Below are positions 19,514 through 28,690 of a DNA stretch of 64,000 nt, one piece after another. The DNA is from Streptomyces seoulensis (lineage in GTDB: Bacteria > Actinomycetota > Actinomycetes > Streptomycetales > Streptomycetaceae). Where the stretch lies: assembly GCA_013364255.1 (NCBI GenBank), contig CP054936.1, forward strand, positions 7,024,353 through 7,088,352, given 5' to 3'. How positions within the stretch are numbered: position 1 is the stretch's first letter; each line of letters opens with the position of its first letter. Under the pieces are notes generated by a model. That model saw only the letters and a program-made list of their open reading frames with translations, was not told where the DNA came from and did no database searches. The position numbers and the translations under genes were made by a program.

Positions 19514-21442
19514 GTGCCGCTGCTGACCCGCATCAGGGGACCGCGCGATCTGGACCGGCTCAGCCTGGAGGAGCTGGATCAGCTGGCGGAGGAGATCCGG
19601 ACCTTCCTGGTCGACGCCGTCTCCAAGACCGGCGGCCACCTCGGGCCCAACCTCGGTGTCGTCGAGCTGACCATCGCCCTGCACCGCGTCTTCCACTCGC
19701 CCGTCGACAAGGTGCTGTGGGACACCGGTCACCAGTCCTACGTGCACAAGCTCCTCACCGGCCGTCAGGACTTCTCCAAGCTGAAGATGAAGGGCGGCCT
19801 GTCCGGCTACCCCTCGCAGGCCGAGTCCGAGCACGACGTCATCGAGAACAGCCACGCCTCCACGGTGCTGGGCTGGGCCGACGGCATCGCCAAGGCCAAC
19901 GAGGTCCTGGAGCGCGACGCGCACGTCGTCGCCGTCATCGGCGACGGCGCCCTGACCGGCGGCATGGCCTGGGAGGCGCTCAACAACATCGCCGACGCCA
20001 AGGACCGCCCGCTCGTCATCGTCGTCAACGACAACGAGCGCTCCTACGCGCCCACCATCGGCGGCCTCGCCAACCACCTGGCCACCCTGCGCACCACCGA
20101 CGGCTACGAGCGCTTCCTCGCCCGCACCCGCGAGGTCCTGGAGCGCACCCCCGTCGTCGGCCGGCCGCTGTACGAGACGCTGCACGGCGCGAAGAAGGGC
20201 CTGAAGGACTTCATCGCCCCGCAGGGCATGTTCGAGGACCTGGGCCTGAAGTACGTCGGCCCGATCGACGGCCACGACATCGAGGCCCTGGAGTCCGCGC
20301 TGACCCGCGCCAAGCGCTTCGGCGGCCCGGTCATCGTGCACTGCCTCACCGAGAAGGGCCGCGGCTACCAGCCCGCCCTCCAGGACGAGGCCGACCGCTT
20401 CCACGCCGTCGGCAGGATCCACCCCGACACCGGCCTGCCCATCGCCACCTCCGGCGCCGACTGGACCAGCGTCTTCGGCGAGGAGATGGTCAAGCTCGGC
20501 AAGGAGCGCAAGGACGTCGTCGCCATCACCGCGGCCATGCTCCAGCCGGTCGGTCTCGACAAGTTCGCCAAGGCCTTCCCCGACCGGGTCTACGACGTCG
20601 GCATCGCCGAGCAGCACGGCGCGGTCTCCGCGGCCGGCCTCGCCCACGGCGGCGTCCACCCCGTCTTCGCCGTCTACGCCACCTTCCTCAACCGCGCCTT
20701 CGACCAGGTGCTGATGGACGTGGCGCTGCACAAGTGCGGCGTCACCTTCGTACTGGACCGGGCCGGCGTCACCGGCACCGACGGCGCCTCGCACAACGGC
20801 ATGTGGGACATGTCCGTCCTCCAGGTCGTGCCCGGCCTGCGGCTGGCCGCCCCGCGCGACGCCGACCAGGTCCGCGCCCAGCTGCGCGAGGCCGTCGAGG
20901 TGGACGACGCCCCGACCGTGGTCCGCTTCTCCAAGGGCGCCGTCGGCCCCGCCGTGCCCGCCGTGGGCCGCGTCGGCGGCATGGACGTGCTGCGCGAGCC
21001 CGGCACCGACACCCCGGACGTGCTGCTCGTCTCCGTGGGCGCGCTGGCGCCCATGTGCCTGGAGATCGCCGCCCTCCTCGACAAGCAGGGCATCTCGACC
21101 ACCGTCGTCGACCCGCGCTGGGTCAAGCCCGTGGACGAGGCCATGGCCCCGCTGGCCGAACGGCACCGTGTGGTCGTCACCGTCGAGGACAACTCCCGGG
21201 TCGGCGGAGTCGGCTCGACGATCGCGCAGGCGCTGCGCGACGCGGGCGTCGACGTGCCGCTGCGCGACTTCGGCATCCCGCCGCGCTTCCTCGACCACGC
21301 CTCCCGCGCGGAGGTGATGGCGGAGATCGGCCTCACCGCGCCGGACATCGCCCGCCAGGTCACGGGTCTGGTCGCCAAGCTCGACGGCCGCTTCGAACGC
21401 CCCTCCACCGCGGCGGAGACCCCGCAGCCCGCGCACGACTGA
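19514..21442 (+). CDS. dxs: 1-deoxy-D-xylulose-5-phosphate synthase
   Basis: Thiamine-diphosphate enzyme that condenses pyruvate and glyceraldehyde-3-phosphate, the first step of the MEP isoprenoid pathway; 642 residues, full length for the family. The GTG at 19514 follows AAGGAGG. The ThDP/magnesium motif is GDGALTGGMAWEALNN; the N-terminal GHLGPNLGVVELT, the catalytic-region EQHGAVSAAGLAHGG and the C-terminal transketolase domain (DRAGVTGTDGASHNG) are all present. It is a single transcription unit with its own terminator-like hairpin. Streptomyces often carry a second dxs elsewhere. Confidence 0.96.
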   Translation: MPLLTRIRGPRDLDRLSLEELDQLAEEIRTFLVDAVSKTGGHLGPNLGVVELTIALHRVFHSPVDKVLWDTGHQSYVHKLLTGRQDFSKLKMKGGLSGYPSQAESEHDVIENSHASTVLGWADGIAKANEVLERDAHVVAVIGDGALTGGMAWEALNNIADAKDRPLVIVVNDNERSYAPTIGGLANHLATLRTTDGYERFLARTREVLERTPVVGRPLYETLHGAKKGLKDFIAPQGMFEDLGLKYVGPIDGHDIEALESALTRAKRFGGPVIVHCLTEKGRGYQPALQDEADRFHAVGRIHPDTGLPIATSGADWTSVFGEEMVKLGKERKDVVAITAAMLQPVGLDKFAKAFPDRVYDVGIAEQHGAVSAAGLAHGGVHPVFAVYATFLNRAFDQVLMDVALHKCGVTFVLDRAGVTGTDGASHNGMWDMSVLQVVPGLRLAAPRDADQVRAQLREAVEVDDAPTVVRFSKGAVGPAVPAVGRVGGMDVLREPGTDTPDVLLVSVGALAPMCLEIAALLDKQGISTTVVDPRWVKPVDEAMAPLAERHRVVVTVEDNSRVGGVGSTIAQALRDAGVDVPLRDFGIPPRFLDHASRAEVMAEIGLTAPDIARQVTGLVAKLDGRFERPSTAAETPQPAHD

Positions 21443-21460
21443 CCCCGCGCCGGACCGCCC

Positions 21461-21494
21461 ACGGCCGTCTCACCCTTTCCGGTGGGGCGGCCGT
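21461..21494 (+). terminator. Probable dxs terminator
   Basis: Imperfect hairpin: 7-bp stem 21461-21467 with 21488-21494, a 3-nt internal loop and a 4-bp inner stem (21471-21474 with 21481-21484), 18 bp after dxs. Confidence 0.55.
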
Positions 21495-21680
21495 TGCGCG
21501 TGGCGACCGCACCCCGACCGCCGCGGCGGGCCGCCGGCCGGCCCGGCCGAATCCGTCGGTTGCCACGGGTGGCGGAACCGGCGCGGCTGCGTGAACCTGC
21601 CAGTGCGGGGGCATACGCATCCCCAGCCCTCTCGATCATGTCGAGCCAGGTCGAGGACGACGCGCGTGGGAGGTAGGCCC

Positions 21681-23234
21681 GTGAGCAATTCGCTGTTCCG
21701 GACGAAGAACGTCGAACAGTCGATCCAGGACACCGAGGAACCCGAGCACGCGCTCAAGAAGTCGCTCTCCGCCCTCGACCTGACCGTCTTCGGCGTCGGC
21801 GTCATCATCGGCACCGGCATCTTCGTCCTCACCGGGACGGCCGCCAAGAACACCGCCGGCCCCGCGGTGGCCCTGTCCTTCGTCGTCGCCGGTGTCGTCT
21901 GCGCGCTCGCCGCGCTGTGCTACGCCGAGTTCGCCTCCGCCGTCCCCGTCGCCGGATCGGCGTACACCTTCTCCTACTCCTCGCTCGGCGAGTTCCCCGC
22001 CTGGATCATCGGCTGGGACCTGGTGCTGGAACTCGCGCTCGGCACGGCGGTGGTCTCCGTCGGCTGGTCGGGTTACATCCACTCGCTGCTCGACAACGCC
22101 GGCTGGCACCTGCCCGGCTACCTCGCCGGCCGCGACGGCGCCCACGGGTTCGGCTTCGACATCCTCGCCGCCGCCCTCGTCCTCGTCCTCACCGCCATCC
22201 TCGTCGTCGGCATGAAGCTGTCCGCACGCGTCACCACGGTCGTCGTCGCGATCAAGGTGGCCGTCGTGCTCGTCGTGATCATCGCGGGCGCGTTCTTCGT
22301 CAAGGGCGGCAACTACCACCCGTTCGTCCCCCAGTCGGAACCGGTCCCGGCGGGCGGCAACCTCAAGGCCCCGCTCATCCAGCTGATGTTCGGCTGGGCG
22401 CCCTCCAACTTCGGCGTCATGGGCGTCTTCACGGCCGCCTCCGTCGTCTTCTTCGCCTTCATCGGCTTCGACGTCGTCGCCACCGCCGCCGAGGAGACCC
22501 GCAACCCGCAGCGCGACGTCCCGCGCGGCATCCTCGGCTCCCTGGTCATCTGCACCACGCTCTACGTCGCCGTGTCGATCGTCGTGACGGGCATGCAGAA
22601 GTACAGCAAGCTCTCGGTGGACGCCCCGCTCGCCGACGCCTTCAAGTCCACCGGGCACCCCTGGTTCGCCGGCCTGATCAGCTTCGGCGCCGCCGTCGGC
22701 CTGACCACGGTGTGCATGATCCTGCTGCTCGGCCAGGCCCGGGTCTTCTTCGCGATGAGCCGCGACGGCCTGCTGCCCCGGTTCTTCTCGCACACCCACC
22801 CGCGCTTCCGCACCCCCTACCGCCCGACGATCCTCCTCGGCGTCGTCATCGCGATCGTCGCGGGCTTCACCAGCCTCAGCGTGCTGGCCGAGCTGGTGAA
22901 CATCGGCACCCTGTTCGCGTTCGTCGTGGTCGCCATCAGCGTGATCATCCTGCGCAACACCCGCCCCGACCTGCCCCGCTCCTTCCGCACCCCCTGGGTC
23001 CCGGTCGTCCCGATCCTCTCGGTGTGCGCCTCGCTGTGGCTGATGCTGAACCTGCCGGCCGAGACCTGGATCCGCTTCGCCATCTGGATGGCCATCGGCT
23101 TCGTCGTCTACTTCGTCTACGGCCGCACCCACAGCCGCCTCGCGGAACGCGAACGGGCGGCGGGGAAGACCCCGGGACCGCCGGGCGCGACGGGACCGGG
23201 CACGACCGGCACGGGCGGCGGGGGACGGGCGTAG
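21681..23234 (+). CDS. APC-superfamily amino-acid permease
   Basis: Integral membrane amino-acid transporter, 517 residues with about 12-13 membrane segments. The GTG at 21681 follows GGGAGG with a 7-nt gap; an upstream in-frame GTG at 21591 adds a low-complexity, non-homologous tail and was rejected. Family features: GVGVIIGTGIFVLTG in the first helix (substrate-binding unwound region), FIGFDVVATAAEETRNPQRDVPRG in the sixth helix and following loop, and FFAMSRDGLLP. It resembles cationic amino-acid transporters, but the substrate is not determined. The C-terminus is Gly/Pro-rich. Confidence 0.88.
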   Translation: MSNSLFRTKNVEQSIQDTEEPEHALKKSLSALDLTVFGVGVIIGTGIFVLTGTAAKNTAGPAVALSFVVAGVVCALAALCYAEFASAVPVAGSAYTFSYSSLGEFPAWIIGWDLVLELALGTAVVSVGWSGYIHSLLDNAGWHLPGYLAGRDGAHGFGFDILAAALVLVLTAILVVGMKLSARVTTVVVAIKVAVVLVVIIAGAFFVKGGNYHPFVPQSEPVPAGGNLKAPLIQLMFGWAPSNFGVMGVFTAASVVFFAFIGFDVVATAAEETRNPQRDVPRGILGSLVICTTLYVAVSIVVTGMQKYSKLSVDAPLADAFKSTGHPWFAGLISFGAAVGLTTVCMILLLGQARVFFAMSRDGLLPRFFSHTHPRFRTPYRPTILLGVVIAIVAGFTSLSVLAELVNIGTLFAFVVVAISVIILRNTRPDLPRSFRTPWVPVVPILSVCASLWLMLNLPAETWIRFAIWMAIGFVVYFVYGRTHSRLAERERAAGKTPGPPGATGPGTTGTGGGGRA

Positions 23235-23243
23235 CGGCGGGCG

Positions 23244-23303
23244 TCAGCCGCGTACCGCCCGGGGCGGGCGCAGCGACGGGCCTCAGCCGCGTACCGCCCG
23301 GGG
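23244..23303. repeat. 21-bp exact direct duplication at the 3' end of the NYN gene
   Basis: A 21-bp stretch occurs at 23244-23264 and again at 23283-23303. The second copy is the stop codon and last six codons of the NYN-domain gene; the first copy lies just beyond it, so the gene end looks duplicated in tandem with an 18-bp spacer. Confidence 0.7.
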
Positions 23304-23663
23304 GCCGGTGACGTCGGCGCCCAGCTCCGTGACCCGGCGCCGCAGCTCGCGGTCGGCCGTCACCACCACGACGGCCCGGCCGCCGGACCGTTCGACCAGA
23401 CGGACGATCAGATCGTCCCCGCTGCCGTCCGCCGCCTCCACCCGCACCCCCGCGACCGGCTCCACCCCGCGCGCCGCGCCCTCCACCACCAGCACGATCT
23501 CCGCCCGTTCGGCCAGCCGCGGCACCCCGTCCGCCGCCAGCCGGTCCCGCAGCCGCTCCGCGGCCCCGCGGCGGTCGCGCCACCAGCCGTCGGGCACCGA
23601 GCCGACGGTGTTCGCACCGTCCACGATCACGAGCAGGGCGGGGTCCTCGGCGCTGGCGTCCAT
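23283..23663 (-). CDS. NYN-domain (PIN-like) putative ribonuclease
   Basis: Small cytoplasmic protein of 126 residues resembling the NYN/YacP branch of PIN-like nucleases. The N-terminal strand carries the acidic motif LLVIVDGANTVGS (Asp of VDGAN), a middle Asp pair lies in GSGDDLIVRLVE, and VVVVTADRELRRRV supplies the last acidic site, matching a metal-dependent RNase core. The ATG at 23663 is the first start that keeps the domain intact. It is divergent from the propeller gene at 23790. The RNA target is unknown. Confidence 0.75.
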   Translation of the reverse strand: MDASAEDPALLVIVDGANTVGSVPDGWWRDRRGAAERLRDRLAADGVPRLAERAEIVLVVEGAARGVEPVAGVRVEAADGSGDDLIVRLVERSGGRAVVVVTADRELRRRVTELGADVTGPRAVRG

Positions 23664-23789
23664 GGGCTCAGGGTAGGCCGCCCGGCCGCTCCGGCCCCGC
23701 CCGGGCGGACGCCGCCCGGCGCGCCCGCCGCGAGCCACGGCAGGGGGGCTGGGGACGGGCCCGGCGCGGGCGCGGCTTAAGGTGTTCCG

Positions 23790-24806
23790 GTGAACGGCGA
23801 CTGGCTCATACGCGGGCGTGACGGCCTGCTCAGTGTCTACCTGCCCGCCGGGGACGCCCTCCTGTGCCGGGCCGAGCGTCTGCCCGGCGGCTCCTGGGAG
23901 ACGGCCCGCACGGTGGGCGGCGACGGGAAACTCCTCGCGGGGGCGGCCGTCGGCCAGGGCGCCGACCGCTACGCCCACCTGGTCGCCTGGCGGCAGACCG
24001 GGTCCGGCGAGGCCGACCTCGTGCACTCCACCCACTACCGGCCCCGGCTCGCGCCCCTGGACTGGCAGCCGATCGGGCACCCCAACAAGAAGGGCGCCCG
24101 CACCGCGACCCCCGCCGTGGCGGTCGACGCCCGGGGCCGCGCCCATGTGTTCGTCCTCAACCGGGGCGGCGGGGTGAGCATGCTGGCCCAGAAGGAGACG
24201 GGCGGCTGGGGAGCCTGGTGCGACCTGAAGGGCCGGAGCGTCCAGGACGGCATGGCGGCGGTCACCGGCGAGTCCGGCCGTGTGGAGCTGTACGCCGCGG
24301 CGCCCGGCACGCTGCTGCACTGGCGTCAGGAGGAGGCCGGGGAGCAGCCGGTCCTGGCCGAACGCCTGGAGACCTCGGTGCGCCCGGGCACCCTGCACGC
24401 CCTGGCCACCTCCGCCGAGGAGACCACGCTGTTCTACACCGACGAGTCGGGCGACCTGTGCGCCTGGCGGCCCGGCGGCAAGCCGGTCACGGTGCTGCCG
24501 GCGGCGGGCCCCGGCCCGGTCGCCGCGCTGCGCTGCGAACTGGACGGCCACGACTGCACGTTGCTGGCCCAGCGCACCGAGGGCGGCCGGGTGGCGTTCG
24601 CCGCCTACCCCACGCAGGAGGAGTCGGCGGGGGCCTGGTGGACCGAGTCGGGGCCGCTGCTCGCCGCGGACGCCGAGGCGGGGCTCGTCACGGACGCCGA
24701 CGGCCGGGTCACCGCGGCCACGCTGTCCCCCTCCACCGGCCGGCTCCTGCTCGCCCGCCGCAAGAACGAGCCGGGCCTGGCGCTGGAGGCCTGGCGAGAG
24801 GTGTGA
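23790..24806 (+). CDS. Conserved hypothetical protein, probable beta-propeller
   Basis: 338 residues from the GTG at 23790. No signal peptide or membrane segment is visible. The sequence is built of recurring blades of about 45-50 residues with patterns such as THLV/YAHLVAW, GRAHVFVLNRGG, GRVELYAAAPG and TTLFYTDESGDLCAW, spaced like sialidase- or PLL-type propellers. This suggests a ligand- or protein-binding scaffold in the cytoplasm. I do not recognise a named family and infer no enzymatic role. It is divergent from the NYN gene across a 126-bp region. Confidence 0.7.
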   Translation: MNGDWLIRGRDGLLSVYLPAGDALLCRAERLPGGSWETARTVGGDGKLLAGAAVGQGADRYAHLVAWRQTGSGEADLVHSTHYRPRLAPLDWQPIGHPNKKGARTATPAVAVDARGRAHVFVLNRGGGVSMLAQKETGGWGAWCDLKGRSVQDGMAAVTGESGRVELYAAAPGTLLHWRQEEAGEQPVLAERLETSVRPGTLHALATSAEETTLFYTDESGDLCAWRPGGKPVTVLPAAGPGPVAALRCELDGHDCTLLAQRTEGGRVAFAAYPTQEESAGAWWTESGPLLAADAEAGLVTDADGRVTAATLSPSTGRLLLARRKNEPGLALEAWREV

Positions 24807-24882
24807 GCCACGGCGCCCGCCCGAGCGGGGCGTCCTGTCCGTGAGCGTGGCCATCCGGGCCGGGGGCTTCCCGTCCGTGGGA

Positions 24883-25107
24883 TGTCGCCCGCCGGGCCCT
24901 TGTCGTACGCCACCGGCGGCATGACCGTCTCCATGGTGGCGGGGTCGATGCCGTCGAGGCTGCGCCCGAACTCCGCCGGCTTGGTGAGCGAGGCGAGGTC
25001 GGGGTCGGTGGTGAGGGCCGGGGTGAGCTGGTCGGCGATCGTGCAGGTCCTGCGTCTTGATCTCGCTCAGCAGGGCCGGCATGGACTGCTGCTGGAGCCC
25101 GGCGCCC
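24883..25107 (-). pseudogene. Remnant of an LCP (LytR-CpsA-Psr) family gene, frameshifted
   Basis: On the minus strand one frame reads SMPALLSEIKTQDL and, after a frame change near 25040, another reads ADQLTPALTTDPDLASL, FGRSLDGIDPATMETVMPPV and YDKGPAG. Together these resemble the C-terminal part of LCP cell-wall glycopolymer transferases, where similar strings occur. No start, no catalytic domain and no intact frame remain. This accounts for most of the 359-bp gap between 24806 and 25166. The assignment rests on recalled family consensus, not on a search. Confidence 0.55.
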
Positions 25108-25118
25108 GGCAAGGGCGA

Positions 25119-25148
25119 AGAGGGCCCCCGCCGAAGCGGGGGCCCTCT
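25119..25148 (-). terminator. Terminator of the fadA-fadB operon
   Basis: A 13-bp perfect stem (25119-25131 with 25136-25148) and CGAA loop, 18 bp beyond the fadB stop on the minus strand. Confidence 0.88.
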
Positions 25149-25165
25149 CACCAGGCGGGGGAGCG

Positions 25166-27295
25166 CTACGCCGGGACGGACGCGACGCCCGGCTCCAGGA
25201 ACCGCTTGCCGTTCACCCGCTCCGAGACGCCCTCACGGTCCAGGTACGGCGTGATGCCGCCCAGGTGGAAGGGCCAGCCGGCGCCGGTGATCAGGCACAG
25301 GTCGATGTCCTGGGCCTCGGCGACGACGCCCTCCTCCAGCATCAGACCGATCTCCTGCGCCACCGCGTCCAGGACGCGGGCGCGCACCTGCTCCTCGGTC
25401 AGGACGGTGTCGCCCTGCTTCAGCAGCGCGGCGACCTCCGGGTCCAGCTCCGGCTTGCCGCTGTCGTAGACGTAGAAGCCGCGCTTGCCGGCCTCGACGA
25501 CCGCCTTGAGGTTCGGGGAGACCGTGAAGCGGTCCGGGAACGCCGTGTTGAGCGTCTCCGAGACGTGCAGGCCGATCGCCGGGCCCACCAGCTCCAGCAG
25601 CACCAGCGGGGACATCGGCAGGCCCAGCGGCTCGACCGCCTTCTCCGCCACCTCCACCGGGGTGCCCTCGTCGATGACGTTCTGGATCTCGCCCATGAAG
25701 CGGGTCAGGATGCGGTTGACCACGAACGCCGGGGCGTCCTTGACCAGCACCGCGGTCTTCTTCAGCTTCCGGGCCACCGCGAACGCGGTCGCCAGCGAGG
25801 CGTCGTCGGTCCGCTCGCCGCGCACGATCTCCAGCAGCGGCAGGATCGCGACCGGGTTGAAGAAGTGGAAGCCGACGACCCGCTCGGGGTGCTTCAGCTT
25901 CGACGCCATCTCCGACACCGACAGCGACGAGGTGTTCGTGGCGAGGATCGCGTGCGCCGGGGCGACCGCCTCGACCTCGGCGAACACCTTCTGCTTGACG
26001 CCCATCTCCTCGAAGACCGCTTCGATGATGAAGTCGGCGTCCGCGAAGCCCTCGGCCTTGTCCAGGACGCCGGTCACCAGCGCCTTGAGGCGGTTGGCCT
26101 TGTCCTGGTTGATCCGGCCCTTGCCCAGCAGCTTCTCGATCTCGGCGTGGACGTAGCCCACACCCTTGTCGACGCGCTCCTGGTCGATGTCCGTGAGGAC
26201 GACCGGCACCTCCAGGCGGCGCAGGAACAGCAGCGCCAGCTGCGAGGCCATCAGGCCCGCGCCGACCACGCCGACCTTGGTCACCGGGCGGGCCAGGTTC
26301 TTGTCCGGCGCGCCGGCGGGGCGCTTGCCGCGCTTCTGCACCAGGTTGAACGAGTAGATGCCGGCGCGCAGTTCGCCGCCCATGATCAGGTCCGCCAGGG
26401 CCTGGTCCTCGGCGTCGAAACCGGCCTGGAGGTCACCGTCCTTGGCGGCGGCGATGATCTCCAGGGCGCGGTAGGCGGCCGGGGCCGCGCCGTGCACCTT
26501 GGAGTCGGCGATGAACCGGCCGCGCGCGACGGCCTGGTCCCAGCCCTCGCCGCGGTCGATCGCCGGACGCTCGACGGCGATCTCGCCCTTGAGGACGGCC
26601 GCCGTCCAGATCAGCGACTGCTCCAGGAAGTCCGCGCCCTCGAACAGGGCGTCGGCGATGCCCAGTTCGTAGACCTGCTTGCCCTTGAGCTGACGGTTCT
26701 GGTTGAGGCTGTTCTCGATGATGACCGAGACGGCCTTGTCCGCGCCGATCAGGTTCGGCAGCAGCGCGCAGCCGCCCCAGCCGGGCACCAGGCCGAGGAA
26801 GACCTCGGGCAGGGAGAACGCCGGGAGGGCCGCGGAGACCGTGCGGTAGGTGCAGTGCAGGCCGACCTCGACGCCGCCGCCCATCGCCGCGCCGTTGTAG
26901 TAGGCGAAGGTGGGCACGGCGAGCTGGGCCAGGCGCTTGAAGACCTCGTGGCCGCCCTTGCCGATGGCGAGCGCGTCCTCGTGCCGCTTCAGCAGCTCGA
27001 CGCCCTTGAGGTCGGCGCCGACCGCGAAGATGAACGGCTTGCCGGTGACGCCGACGCCGGTGATCTCGCCGTCCGCGGCCTCCTTCTCGACCTGGTCGAG
27101 GGCGGCGTTCAGGTTCGCCAGCGACTGCGGTCCGAAGGTGGTCGGCTTGGTGTGGTCGAAGCCGTTGTCCAGCGTGATGAGCGCGAAGCGGCCCACGCCC
27201 AGCGGCAGGTCGAAGTGGCGTACGTGCGCCTGCGTGACGACCTCGTCCGGGAACAGCTCGGCCGCGCCCTTCAGGAGTTCAGCGGTGGTGCTCAC
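25166..27295 (-). CDS. fadB: Fatty-acid oxidation complex alpha subunit: enoyl-CoA hydratase / 3-hydroxyacyl-CoA dehydrogenase
   Basis: Bifunctional beta-oxidation enzyme, 709 residues. The N-terminal crotonase domain shows FAVGADLKG and NGAAMGGGVEVGLHC (oxyanion region). The central NAD-binding domain shows VGVVGAGLMASQLALLFL, and the dehydrogenase catalytic region reads FHFFNPVAILPLLEIV. The C-terminal 3HCDH domain is present. The GTG at 27295 overlaps the fadA stop by 4 bp (GTGA), so translation is coupled. A longer upstream frame overlapping fadA is only a shadow. With FadA it would carry out hydration, oxidation and thiolysis of acyl-CoA. Confidence 0.95.
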   Translation of the reverse strand: MSTTAELLKGAAELFPDEVVTQAHVRHFDLPLGVGRFALITLDNGFDHTKPTTFGPQSLANLNAALDQVEKEAADGEITGVGVTGKPFIFAVGADLKGVELLKRHEDALAIGKGGHEVFKRLAQLAVPTFAYYNGAAMGGGVEVGLHCTYRTVSAALPAFSLPEVFLGLVPGWGGCALLPNLIGADKAVSVIIENSLNQNRQLKGKQVYELGIADALFEGADFLEQSLIWTAAVLKGEIAVERPAIDRGEGWDQAVARGRFIADSKVHGAAPAAYRALEIIAAAKDGDLQAGFDAEDQALADLIMGGELRAGIYSFNLVQKRGKRPAGAPDKNLARPVTKVGVVGAGLMASQLALLFLRRLEVPVVLTDIDQERVDKGVGYVHAEIEKLLGKGRINQDKANRLKALVTGVLDKAEGFADADFIIEAVFEEMGVKQKVFAEVEAVAPAHAILATNTSSLSVSEMASKLKHPERVVGFHFFNPVAILPLLEIVRGERTDDASLATAFAVARKLKKTAVLVKDAPAFVVNRILTRFMGEIQNVIDEGTPVEVAEKAVEPLGLPMSPLVLLELVGPAIGLHVSETLNTAFPDRFTVSPNLKAVVEAGKRGFYVYDSGKPELDPEVAALLKQGDTVLTEEQVRARVLDAVAQEIGLMLEEGVVAEAQDIDLCLITGAGWPFHLGGITPYLDREGVSERVNGKRFLEPGVASVPA

Positions 27296-28512
27296 TTGTC
27301 GCCTCCGTCGAAGTGCGGGTTCTCCCAGATGACCGTCGCGCCCATGCCGAAGCCGACGCACATGGTGACCAGGCCGTAGCGGACCTCGGGCCGCTCCTCG
27401 AACTGGCGGGCCAGCTGCGTCATCAGGCGGACGCCGGAGGAGGCCAGCGGGTGGCCGAAGGCGATCGCGCCGCCGTACTGGTTGACGCGCTCGTCGTCGT
27501 CCGCGATGCCGTAATGGTCCAGGAAGGCCAGGACCTGGACGGCGAACGCCTCGTTGATCTCGAACAGGCCGATGTCCGAGATGGCGAGGCCCGCCTTGGC
27601 GAGCGCCTTCTCGGTTGCCGGGATCGGGCCGTAGCCCATGACCTCCGGCTCCACGCCCGCGAAGGCGTAGGAGACCAGGCGCATCTTGACCGGCAGGCCG
27701 TTCTCGCGGGCGAAGTCCTCGCTGGCGATGACGGAGGCGGTGGCGCCGTCGTTCAGACCGGCCGCGTTGCCCGCGGTGACCCGGCCGTGCACGCGGAACG
27801 GCGTCTTGAGGCCGGACAGGTTCTCCAGCGTGGTGCCCGGGCGCATCGGCTCGTCGGCGGTGACCAGACCCCAGCCGGTCTCGCCGCCCTCGGGGCTGGT
27901 GCGGCGCACGGAGATCGGCACCAGGTCGGCCTGGATCTTGCCGTTGGCGTACGCCTTGGCGGCCTTCTCCTGGGAGCGCACGGCGTACTCGTCGGCGCGC
28001 AGCTTGGTGATCTGCGGGTAGCGGTCGTGCAGGTTCTCCGCGGTCATGCCCATGAACAGGGCCGACTCGTCGACCAGCTTCTCGCTGACGAACCGCGGGT
28101 TCGGGTCGACGCCCTCGCCCATCGGGTGGCGGCCCATGTGCTCGACACCGCCCGCGATGGCGACGTCGTACGCGCCGAACGCGACGGAGCCGGCCACCGA
28201 GGTGACGGCGGTCAGCGCGCCCGCGCACATGCGGTCGATGGAGTAGCCGGGCACCGTGGTGGGCAGGCCCGCGAGGATGCCGGCCGTGCGGCCGATGGTC
28301 AGGCCCTGGTCGCCGATCTGGGTGGTGGCGGCGATGGCGACCTCGTCGACCTTCTGCGGGTCGAGACCGGGGTTGCGGCGCAGCAGCTCCCGGATCGCCT
28401 TCACGACGAGGTCGTCGGCGCGGGTCTCGTGGTAGATGCCCTTCGGGCCCGCCTTGCCGAACGGGGTGCGGACGCCGTCGACGAAGACGACGTCCCTGAC
28501 GGTACGAGGCAC
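27292..28512 (-). CDS. fadA: Acetyl-CoA acyltransferase (3-ketoacyl-CoA thiolase)
   Basis: Thiolase, 406 residues, that cleaves 3-ketoacyl-CoA to acetyl-CoA and a shortened acyl-CoA. The nucleophilic Cys lies in SIDRMCAGALTAV, the active-site His in GGAIAFGHPLASSG, and the second Cys in MCVGFGMGATV. The GTG at 28512 was chosen because GGAGGAG lies about 7 nt before it. It is the first gene of the operon and overlaps fadB by 4 bp. A perfect 18-bp palindrome lies 49-66 bp upstream and is a likely repressor site. Confidence 0.94.
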   Translation of the reverse strand: MPRTVRDVVFVDGVRTPFGKAGPKGIYHETRADDLVVKAIRELLRRNPGLDPQKVDEVAIAATTQIGDQGLTIGRTAGILAGLPTTVPGYSIDRMCAGALTAVTSVAGSVAFGAYDVAIAGGVEHMGRHPMGEGVDPNPRFVSEKLVDESALFMGMTAENLHDRYPQITKLRADEYAVRSQEKAAKAYANGKIQADLVPISVRRTSPEGGETGWGLVTADEPMRPGTTLENLSGLKTPFRVHGRVTAGNAAGLNDGATASVIASEDFARENGLPVKMRLVSYAFAGVEPEVMGYGPIPATEKALAKAGLAISDIGLFEINEAFAVQVLAFLDHYGIADDDERVNQYGGAIAFGHPLASSGVRLMTQLARQFEERPEVRYGLVTMCVGFGMGATVIWENPHFDGGDK

Positions 28513-28560
28513 GATGGCTCTCCTCCAGGGTGCGGGGTGGCACTGCTGCGGCGCGCGGAT

Positions 28561-28578
28561 GCTGAGCGCGCGCTCAGC
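28561..28578. promoter_or_regulatory. 18-bp perfect palindrome upstream of fadA
   Basis: GCTGAGCGCGCGCTCAGC is perfectly symmetrical and centred about 58 bp before the fadA start. Its position and TGAGC...GCTCA arms suggest an operator for a TetR-type fatty-acid repressor. No such regulator is encoded in the window. Confidence 0.55.
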
Positions 28579-28690
28579 GCTCATGCTACTCGTGGGTAAT
28601 GTGCCTGCCCAGTCCCTCCGCCGGGAGCGGCGAAGGTCACACTCCGTGGCGGCCTCTTGTCCACCCGACTCGGCAGGTGAGGTCCCGCCC

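Noticed and set aside
24882..25469. 195-residue plus-strand frame after the propeller gene
   Set aside because: Its codons are the complement of fadB and of the LCP remnant; no independent coding signal.
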